This document shows positions 28,742-36,404 of a stretch of 36,404 nt of DNA, in pieces. The stretch covers positions 1-36,404 of the forward strand of contig JAUWBB010000005.1 in NCBI GenBank assembly GCA_030605195.1, read 5' to 3'. How positions within the stretch are numbered: position 1 is the first letter of the stretch; every line of letters begins with the position of its first letter. The notes beneath the pieces were generated by a model. It was not told the origin of the DNA. It ran no database searches and saw only the letters and a list, made by a program, of their open reading frames with translations. The position numbers and the translations under genes were made by a program. Source of the DNA: Bacteroidota bacterium. Its GTDB lineage: Bacteria; Bacteroidota; Bacteroidia; Bacteroidales; VadinHA17.

Positions 28742-29123
28742 ACTAATTTGTTTAAGAGAATATTACTAAACTTTTTGCCTTATAAATATATAAAAAATTA
28801 TATTAGAAATATGATATTACTCCGTAGAACTTGCCTTTATTAGAAAACTTTTTATTTTGATTATTAACTTGAATAATTCATTTGGATTTCCAATCAAGTT
28901 GGGAATGAAAGACTTATGTTACTTTTATATCCTTCCCGCGAACGGCTTTAGCACTCATGAGCGTAACGAATAACGCAGGAACCGAAGACCGAAGGGATGA
29001 GCTCAGCGAAGCTAATCCATTCATTTTAAATAGTTTATCAATGTTTATGAACTAAGCCCCGATAGCTATCGTGTCGATCTCACTTAAATTATGAATGCTT
29101 AAAATTTAAAATGCCTCCAATTC

Positions 29124-30146
29124 TTAAAATAACAAACCGGTTCTTCCTGTTTGTTTTATTTTAAGGTGGTTATAGGCAAATTCTGTTACCTCTCTGCCTC
29201 TGGGTGTACGTTTTATATATCCTTCTTTTATTAGAAAAGGTTCATAAACTTCTTCAATTGTACCGCTGTCTTCTCCAACTGCCGTGGCTATCGTTGAAAG
29301 ACCAACTGGCCCACCATTAAATTTTTCTATGATTGTCAATAAAATTCTTAAATCCATTTCATCAAGACCGTGTTTATCAATATTCATTGCTTTCAATGAA
29401 TATTCTGCTATATCTATATCGATATCACCACTTCCTTTTACCTGGGCAAAATCTCTTACTCTGCGAAGCAAAGCATTTGCTATTCGAGGTGTTCCCCTGC
29501 TCCTTTTAGCAACTTCATCAACAGCATCATTTTCTATCTTCACCTTCAGTATTCCTGCTGACCGGTGTATAATTTTTGTCAATATCTTTGCGTCATAATA
29601 CTCGAGATGAAACCGGATACTAAACCTTGCTCTCAACGGGCTTGTTAATAGTCCTGATCTAGTTGTGGCTCCAATTAAAGTAAATGGGTTAAGATTTAAT
29701 TGTATTGATCTTGCATTCGGACCCTTGTCGATCATAATATCAATATTATAATCTTCCATAGCTGAATATAAATATTCTTCCACTACTGGGCTTAACCTGT
29801 GTATTTCGTCAATAAACAGAACATCGTTTTCTTCAAGGCTGGTTAAAAGACCCGCCAGATCACCTGGTTTGTCCAGCACCGGCCCGGAAGTTATTTTTAT
29901 GTTTACAGCCAATTCGTGAGCAATAATGTTTGCCAGAGTGGTTTTACCCAAACCCGGCGGGCCATTAAGAAGTACATGATCCAATGCCTCTTTTCTCATC
30001 ATCGCTGCTTCAACAAATACTTTTAAATTCTTTATAACTTTTTGTTGACCGCTAAATTCAGCAAACTCCACCGGTCGAAGTTTCTTTTCATACTCCCTTT
30101 CCGTTGCCGATAACAAATCCGCTCTGACATTAAATTCTTTTTCCAT
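29124..30146 (-). CDS. ruvB: Holliday junction DNA helicase RuvB
   Basis: 340 aa; [89 protein letters not shown]. Confidence 0.98.
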   Translation of the reverse strand: MEKEFNVRADLLSATEREYEKKLRPVEFAEFSGQQKVIKNLKVFVEAAMMRKEALDHVLLNGPPGLGKTTLANIIAHELAVNIKITSGPVLDKPGDLAGLLTSLEENDVLFIDEIHRLSPVVEEYLYSAMEDYNIDIMIDKGPNARSIQLNLNPFTLIGATTRSGLLTSPLRARFSIRFHLEYYDAKILTKIIHRSAGILKVKIENDAVDEVAKRSRGTPRIANALLRRVRDFAQVKGSGDIDIDIAEYSLKAMNIDKHGLDEMDLRILLTIIEKFNGGPVGLSTIATAVGEDSGTIEEVYEPFLIKEGYIKRTPRGREVTEFAYNHLKIKQTGRTGLLF

Positions 30147-30173
30147 ATAGCTTAATTCAATAATATAGCAGAT

Positions 30174-31733
30174 TTATTTTACCAATCTCACATCGCTCTC
30201 CGGAAGTTTTACTTTTATTCCGTTAATCCGGTACTCAACATCATTCCTATAGGTAATGGTCATGATCAGATTTCCTTCCTGATTATACTTTTTCCATGTT
30301 TTCTCCATGATTCCCATCGAATAAAATTGCTCTTCTTTCAGGTTTCCGTTCTCCCAAAATTTTTTATGCTTCCCGTCCGGATTATCCTGCTTATAGTTAC
30401 CTATGTATTTCATCGATCCGTTATCGTAAAAATATTTCCATATACCTTCTCTTAATCCGACTATATATTTTCCTTCTTCTGTATGATCTCCAACATTATA
30501 AAACCATTCGCCCTCTTTTTCACTTTCCAGATAATCACCTTTCGCAATTAAATCTCCTTTCTCTGAATATTCTATGGATATTCCATCTTCTTTTCCATTA
30601 TAATATTCTTCTTCCCTGAGAATATTGCCATTCTTGTGATACCATGTCCATAATCCTTCCGGCTTATTACTCCTGAAACTACCCTCCTGCTCAATGGCGC
30701 CATTCTTAAAATAATATGTCCATTTTCCTGACTGTTGATTACGTATATATTCTCCATCCGATCTTTTTTCTCCTGACGAATAATAATTCTTCCATGCACC
30801 CAGCTTTTCTCCCTTTTCATTCACTATGCCCACCGAAACAACATTACCATTATCATTGTATATCTTTGAACTAACAACATCCCCTTCAGAAGAATATTTT
30901 CGGTGTATTCCTATCGGTACGTTCTTCCTGAATGGTCCTGTATATATAAGATTTCCATTTTTATCGTATTCTCTTTTTATCTCTACAGTCTGGCTATCTT
31001 CAATATTTTCCTCAACAATTTTTCCTTCACTATACTGAATTGTTAAAATTAAATCTCCTTTATGATCATACTCCTTGTATAACCCGTGTAAAAGGTCACC
31101 CTTGTATGATCTTTCAACAGATACTTTTCCATCATTATTAAAATCTTTCCACACTCCCTGTTTAAGTCCGTCTTTGTCTTTTCTATTGATTCTCTGCCGG
31201 TCAATTAAAACACCTTTATGATATTCAAATAAAGTTATTATAACGTTTTCCTTAGAGTATTCTTTTGCTAATCCCTGTTTCCCGCCATTTACATAATTTA
31301 CTACTCTATATATTTTTCCATCGTTGTAATAATAAAAGGATAATCCTTCTTTTTTTTCGTTAACATAAAGTTCTTTAGAAATAATATTCCTATTTTGAGA
31401 GGTAACACCGCTTTTATTTTCATATTTATAATAATAACCATTTCTTTTTCCATATACATAACTTATTCTTTCAATCGTATCACCTACTTGATTATAAAAC
31501 ACCCAAATACTATCAAGTAAAAAATTTCTTCTTTTTCCTTCCGATTTTTTTATCCCCGTTACATAATACGTTTTCCAGTATCCATCAGGTTTTCCGTTTT
31601 TCATAAATCCTTCGCTCGAAATTTGACCGTTTGGATAATAAAAAATATTATAGCCATCAGGATCAATTTCTGCCTTTTGTCCAATACATACAATAGAGCT
31701 AAATAATATAACCAAAAGAAAATAATTTCTCAT
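30174..31733 (-). CDS. Secreted MORN_2/YwqK-like repeat protein
   Basis: 519 aa with signal peptide. Repeated units of about 23 aa of type 'GxxxxYYxNGxxxxEGxYxxxxxxGxWxxY' (e.g. KNYYSSGEKRSDGEYIRNQQSGKWTYYFKNGAIEQEGSFRSNKPEGLWTWYHKNGNIL). Confidence 0.9.
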   Translation of the reverse strand: MRNYFLLVILFSSIVCIGQKAEIDPDGYNIFYYPNGQISSEGFMKNGKPDGYWKTYYVTGIKKSEGKRRNFLLDSIWVFYNQVGDTIERISYVYGKRNGYYYKYENKSGVTSQNRNIISKELYVNEKKEGLSFYYYNDGKIYRVVNYVNGGKQGLAKEYSKENVIITLFEYHKGVLIDRQRINRKDKDGLKQGVWKDFNNDGKVSVERSYKGDLLHGLYKEYDHKGDLILTIQYSEGKIVEENIEDSQTVEIKREYDKNGNLIYTGPFRKNVPIGIHRKYSSEGDVVSSKIYNDNGNVVSVGIVNEKGEKLGAWKNYYSSGEKRSDGEYIRNQQSGKWTYYFKNGAIEQEGSFRSNKPEGLWTWYHKNGNILREEEYYNGKEDGISIEYSEKGDLIAKGDYLESEKEGEWFYNVGDHTEEGKYIVGLREGIWKYFYDNGSMKYIGNYKQDNPDGKHKKFWENGNLKEEQFYSMGIMEKTWKKYNQEGNLIMTITYRNDVEYRINGIKVKLPESDVRLVK

Positions 31734-31786
31734 TTAATATTTATTTTTCAATACTTTCCGCTTATGTTATATACTTCCTTTGAACA

Positions 31787-32785
31787 TTATAGTCCTAGTT
31801 TTTCAGATATTTCAAGCATTCTTATTATCGGAATTTCAGCCTTTATTCGCATTTCTTCATTTAAAACGATCTCCGGTTGCTCATACTTCAAACAATTATA
31901 AACTTTCTTTGTTGTAATTAATTTCATAAAATTACAATCATTGCACCCGCATGTTGAATCTTTTGGTGGAGCAGGAATGAAAATTTTCCCAGGATTTTTT
32001 TTCTTCATTTGATGAATTATTCCAGATTCTGTTGCAACAATAAACTTTTCTGCTCTATCTTCAACTGTAAATTTCAACAAAGAAGAAGTTGATCCTATAT
32101 GATCAGCTACTATCAAAATTGGTTTCTCACATTCCGGATGAGCAATTATTTTCGCTTCAGGATTTTCCTTTTTTAATTCAAGTATCCTTTCCAGGCTAAA
32201 TTCCTCATGAACATGACAAGCTCCATCCCATATAACCATTTTTCTTCCAGTAATACTATTTATATAATTACCTAAGTTTTTATCAGGTGCGAATATTATT
32301 TTTTCATTTTTTGGTAATGATTCTACAATCTGAACTGCATTTGAAGAAGTACAAACAATATCAGTAAGCGTTTTTATCCTTGCCGTGGTATTTACATAAC
32401 AAATTACGGTATGATCCCTATATTTATTTTTAAATGTTTCGAAATCTTCATACAAACAGGACTCTGCTAATGAACAGCCTGCATTTAAGTCAGGTAATAA
32501 AACTTTTTTATTTGGTGCAAGTATTTTTGCTGTTTCAGCCATAAAATGCACACCTGCAAATACAATAATATCAGCTTTTGATTTTGCTGCCTTTTGTGAC
32601 AAAGCTAAGCTATCCCCAACAAAATCAGCAATATCCTGAACATCTCCTTCCTGATAATAATGTGCTAACAGAATAGCATTTTTACTTTTTTTCAATTTCT
32701 TAATCTCATCAACAATATTTATTGAATTATCAATTTCTTTATCGATGTAACCTTTTTCTTTTAATTCTTCATAATTAACATTCAT
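31787..32785 (-). CDS. nadA: Quinolinate synthase (track ORF starts 32872; ATG 32785 preferred)
   Basis: ILLAHYYQEGDVQDIADFVGDSLALSQKAA, VFAGVHFMAETAKIL, LPDLNAGCSLAESC, HPECEKPI, CGCNDCNFMKL. Confidence 0.96.
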   Translation of the reverse strand: MNVNYEELKEKGYIDKEIDNSINIVDEIKKLKKSKNAILLAHYYQEGDVQDIADFVGDSLALSQKAAKSKADIIVFAGVHFMAETAKILAPNKKVLLPDLNAGCSLAESCLYEDFETFKNKYRDHTVICYVNTTARIKTLTDIVCTSSNAVQIVESLPKNEKIIFAPDKNLGNYINSITGRKMVIWDGACHVHEEFSLERILELKKENPEAKIIAHPECEKPILIVADHIGSTSSLLKFTVEDRAEKFIVATESGIIHQMKKKNPGKIFIPAPPKDSTCGCNDCNFMKLITTKKVYNCLKYEQPEIVLNEEMRIKAEIPIIRMLEISEKLGL

Positions 32786-33278
32786 ATTATATATGTTTAT
32801 TTTATATTTTTTATAATATAATACATTTATTCGGTTAATTGTGTTATTAAAATATATGTTTTTTAATTGCAAATTATGATATTAAATAAATCAAAACACT
32901 TTATTAACATATATATTTATTATATATATTTTATTTTTAGTATGTTATATAAATAATTAACACTCTGTTAATTATATTTTTTGTTAAAAAAAATTAGGAA
33001 AATATACAAAAACAGATGTGAAAACCATGTTAGTTATTCATGATACAAAATTGAAAAATAAATTTTGAAAAATCATGGAAAATATTATATGAATTTCAAT
33101 ATTTATATTACAAATGAAATTTTGAAAAATAATTAAAAATAATTAACCGCATATTAAATATAGATTGTTAATTTATTTTTATACAATTTTATGAATAGAA
33201 ACTATATTATTTTCAAAACAAGTTTTAAAATAAAGCCACCTTCGGCGGGATTGTCAAATTTAGTACTATTAGCTTACA

Positions 33279-33326
33279 GTCATTCATTGTCATTTGTTGT
33301 ATTTCAATGACAGCGTAGCGAATGAC
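33279..33326. repeat. Double inverted repeat of GTCATT/AATGAC
   Basis: GTCATTcattGTCATTtg...cAATGACagcgtagcgAATGAC, read directly. Confidence 0.75.
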
Positions 33327-33341
33327 CCAAATATATTTTAA

Positions 33342-33365
33342 TTACTATCGATAACATGATAGTAA
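33342..33365. repeat. Perfect 8-bp hairpin TTACTATC-gataacat-GATAGTAA
   Basis: Read directly in the nadA/rpiB divergent intergenic region. Confidence 0.75.
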
Positions 33366-33509
33366 GTTTTGTTTTGTAAGCGCCTATTGTTTACTATAGA
33401 CAGGAAAAAAACATTAAAATGTAGATTTTCAGAATATTAAGATAACAAAAAATACTTAAAAATGTTAAATTGATTTATTTTGTTAAATTTGATAGTAAAT
33501 AAAGATAAA

Positions 33510-33959
33510 ATGAAAAATTTAAAAATTGCAATATCAAGTGATCATGCAGGTTTTTTTTTGAAGGAGAAGTTAAAATCTTTTTTAACAAGTGAAGAGTATA
33601 TAATAAAGGATTTTGGAACATATTCAAAGGAAAGTGTTGATTATCCTGATTATTTTCATCCATTGGCAAGAGCGATGGAGGATAAGGAATTTAATTTTGG
33701 AATAGTTATATGTGGAAGTGGAAATGGCGCAAATATGACCTTGAATAAATATCAGGGAATAAGATCTGCTTTATGTTGGAATACAGAAATAACAAGATTA
33801 GCCAGGTCACATAATAATGCGAATGTTTGCGCATTGCCAAGCCGGTTTATCGATCTGGAACAAGCCATTGTTTTTGTAAGGACTTTTCTGAATACAACAT
33901 TCGATGGTGGACGTCATGAAAGACGAGTAATGAAAATACCTTTATGGCAAGTTGGCTAA
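33510..33959 (+). CDS. rpiB: Ribose-5-phosphate isomerase B (track ORF starts 33480; ATG 33510 preferred)
   Basis: MKNLKIAISSDHAGFFLKEKL, DYPDYFHPLARAM, GIVICGSGNGANMTLNK, RSALCWNTEITRLARSHNNANVCALPSR. Confidence 0.97.
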   Translation: MKNLKIAISSDHAGFFLKEKLKSFLTSEEYIIKDFGTYSKESVDYPDYFHPLARAMEDKEFNFGIVICGSGNGANMTLNKYQGIRSALCWNTEITRLARSHNNANVCALPSRFIDLEQAIVFVRTFLNTTFDGGRHERRVMKIPLWQVG

Positions 33960-34042
33960 ATTGTTGGCCCATCATCAATATTTTAGCAATTTAACAACTT
34001 AGTTCCGCCTGGGCGGGGCGATCTCATGAGCGAAACAAGTAA

Positions 34043-34417
34043 TTAAAAAATTTTGATGAAAAAAGCATAATAAAATGTTGCAATTAATGCGCCGGCCAGA
34101 TTTGCAACAATATCCATAAATTCGGCGCTACGGTCATGAAATAAATATTGCTGAAAAATCTCTATTATCATACCATAAAATACGGAAATAACTAACGAAT
34201 AGACCAGTGAATATCTTGCACCAAGAAAATTAACAAACTTCTTAAAACCCGGGATAAGCAATATTGTCAGGGTAAAATATAAAAACACATGAATCAGCTT
34301 ATCGAGATATAATAGATCGAAGATATTTGCTTTGTCAAGATTTTTCCCGGGAATAGAACTGAGGAGAAAAATTATTATAGCCCATAAAATTGATTTCCAG
34401 AATGCCCTTATAAACAT
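34043..34417 (-). CDS. VanZ-like family membrane protein
   Basis: 124 aa; FLLSSIPGKNL, LDKLIHVFLYFTLTILL, YGMIIEIFQQYLFHDRSAEFMDIVANLAGALIA. Confidence 0.88.
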   Translation of the reverse strand: MFIRAFWKSILWAIIIFLLSSIPGKNLDKANIFDLLYLDKLIHVFLYFTLTILLIPGFKKFVNFLGARYSLVYSLVISVFYGMIIEIFQQYLFHDRSAEFMDIVANLAGALIATFYYAFFIKIF

Positions 34418-34670
34418 ATTCTATTTTTAGCTCTTAAAATTAAGAAATAAATTTAATAAACTTTTATCAGAATTAAATATAGAACATAGCTTCGCGAATT
34501 TATTAAAAAAATATATTATTGAGAGAGATGTGTTAAATTTGTTTGATTGTAGCACAAGGCTGTCCAAAGGACTCCTACGGAGATGCTAAGGCTGATCCCG
34601 AAACCCGATAACTATCGGGAGGCGGAGAGTAAATTCCGATACATATTAAAACCGATGTAAGGGAAAAAAA

Positions 34671-36404
34671 ATGCAGAAAAGAATAACAACAGATGAAATT
34701 CTGAAACAACTGAAGGAAGAAAGGATAAATACCTGGTTTGATCTGGGTTTATTTATTGACAGAATGAAGGAACGCAGAAAAGTACCGTCTGTAGAATTTA
34801 AAGGTTCGTATGAAGAATATAAAGATTATATAAGAAAAGGAGGGGTTGCCTTTGTTACCTTTGGGTATTCTGTTGATGGGGTAACAATTGAAATTGAAAA
34901 ATACGCGAAAATATACCGTACAAATTACCAAGGTATTAATATCCATTATATTGGAGGACTATTTAAACCGGAGTCGTATCAAATAATCGATACAAGGACA
35001 AAACGTTTTATTATTAAGGAAGCAGAAGGATTTGACAGTTGGGAACTCTACAAGGATTTCTTTTTTACAAAGCTGGAAAGAGGAAGCTCTGAATACAATA
35101 CATTGATTGTTAAATTCTGGAAACAAGTACTTACCATAACCAAAAAACTGGCGAAATACATTGAAACAAATAACATCAGGTTGTTATTTACGGTAAATGT
35201 ATGCTCAAATCCTGGAAACGTTTCTCTTGCTTTGGCTATTGTTCTGGTATCAGAATACCTTGGAATACCTGTAATTTGCAATAATCATGATTTCTATTGG
35301 GAAGGAGGAAGCAAACCGGCGGAAATTGAAGTAAAAAGATCACAGGCTGGTCCTCGCGATTTCTTTTTTATCAATTCACATCTTGGAGAATTCTTTTCAT
35401 TGGTTGAAGTTTTATTCCCATGGGAATCAAGGTCGTGGGTATCGGTGAACATTAATTACAATCAAAATAAACATCTAATTAATGTAAACGGACACAATCC
35501 GGCAAATATAAAACTAATTGGAACAGCTGTTGACACACTTGAATTCACGAATACAAATAAGAGGAAAAAGATAAACACCTTTTATCAGTTCGAAAAAATT
35601 CTCAGCAGGTATGAGGATACTCTGGTAGCATATTCTGCCGAAGATGTACTTAAACGAAAGCTGGTTAATGAAAATAGCCCAAGACCCATTCTTGTAGGAT
35701 ACCGGAGAACAAAACCCATAAGAAATTTCCTTGCTGAGAATATTGTTTTTTTACAACCAACAAGGATTATTTCACGAAAACGCATAGAAGTAGGCTTCGA
35801 ATTGATAGATAAATTACTGAAATATTCTGATTTCTCTAACAAATTCAGGGAGACAAAAAATCTAAAACTAACCATATTGGTAACCGGACCGATAGCCGCA
35901 GGTCATTATCGGTATTTTGAAAAATTATTAAAGCGTTTCTTTATTCTTCTGAATTCAATTGACAGGGAATTCAGGGACAAGGTTTATCTTGCCTTTATTT
36001 TTAGTGAACTTGACAAAGAGAAATTTAAAAAGAAGTTTGAAAACCCCGTTGGAATTACAGAGCTTTATAATATAGCCTCACTGGTGTTACTACCTAGTGA
36101 AACAGAGGGCAGGGGGTTACCAATAATAGAGTCTACTGCATGTGGTACTCCAATTTTTTGCAGTCGGTATTTTCCTGAGGATGTTTATTCTAATGTAATC
36201 GGTGAACATTTACCAGAGGAGGAAAGGCTGAACGTAATTGAATATGATGGGAAAAAGATAACCACGAACCATGTTAAAAATATTTTCGAGAGGGTATTTT
36301 TCCCACACAGGTTTAGCGAAGAAATAATGCACAATAAAAAAGCCGTTCAAATGCGGTATAGTCTTAAAGCGCTAAATGAAAATATTAAGGAAATTTGTTA
36401 TGTT
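34671..36404 (+). CDS. GT4-like glycosyltransferase, 3' truncated by window edge (absent from the ORF track)
   Basis: Manual translation gives 578 codons with no stop. IPVICNNHDFYWEGG and a GT-B C-terminal signature LYNIASLVLLPSETEGRGLPIIESTACGTPIFCSRYFPEDVY are present. Confidence 0.88.
   Translation, partial: MQKRITTDEILKQLKEERINTWFDLGLFIDRMKERRKVPSVEFKGSYEEYKDYIRKGGVAFVTFGYSVDGVTIEIEKYAKIYRTNYQGINIHYIGGLFKPESYQIIDTRTKRFIIKEAEGFDSWELYKDFFFTKLERGSSEYNTLIVKFWKQVLTITKKLAKYIETNNIRLLFTVNVCSNPGNVSLALAIVLVSEYLGIPVICNNHDFYWEGGSKPAEIEVKRSQAGPRDFFFINSHLGEFFSLVEVLFPWESRSWVSVNINYNQNKHLINVNGHNPANIKLIGTAVDTLEFTNTNKRKKINTFYQFEKILSRYEDTLVAYSAEDVLKRKLVNENSPRPILVGYRRTKPIRNFLAENIVFLQPTRIISRKRIEVGFELIDKLLKYSDFSNKFRETKNLKLTILVTGPIAAGHYRYFEKLLKRFFILLNSIDREFRDKVYLAFIFSELDKEKFKKKFENPVGITELYNIASLVLLPSETEGRGLPIIESTACGTPIFCSRYFPEDVYSNVIGEHLPEEERLNVIEYDGKKITTNHVKNIFERVFFPHRFSEEIMHNKKAVQMRYSLKALNENIKEICYV

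Noticed and set aside
30174-31733. Toxin-antitoxin module based on YwqK similarity
   Set aside because: The protein is a long secreted repeat protein and neighbours are ruvB and nadA; no toxin candidate.
32786-33509. oriC in the AT-rich region
   Set aside because: No TTATCCACA-type DnaA boxes seen by eye and no dnaA nearby; AT-richness alone is insufficient.
35048-35875. Minus-strand ORFs of 77 and 96 aa
   Set aside because: They lie antisense within the continuous glycosyltransferase reading frame.

Overview
The window is a low-GC chromosomal segment whose gene content and order point to the phylum Bacteroidota. It is almost entirely housekeeping. Gene order: deoC; DUF4271 protein-hemD-rnpA-yidD-S41 protease; polA; queD-like; polyprenyl synthase; uvrC; adenine deaminase; mnmG; ybeY; RsbW-like ATPase; EnvC/M23; DUF4292; TPR lipoprotein; dut; flippase; CDF transporter; cyclophilin PPIase; pheS; OsmC; ruvB; MORN/YwqK-repeat protein; nadA; rpiB; VanZ-like. 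It ends in a truncated GT4-like glycosyltransferase that runs off the right edge. Two coding features are missing from the supplied ORF track: a 56-aa membrane microprotein overlapping osmC by ATGA (28571..28741, -) and the partial glycosyltransferase (34671..36404, +). Other notable signals are a perfect palindromic parS-like site (TGTTCCACGTGGAACA) at the 3' end of mnmG, an intrinsic terminator with a GCAA tetraloop between hemD and rnpA, and several short dispersed or palindromic repeat families. Some of these repeats sit exactly at gene boundaries and affect start/stop annotation. I found no convincing new defence system, CRISPR array, transposase or phage. The best leads are the parS site, the repeat families, the microprotein and the atypical glycosyltransferase.
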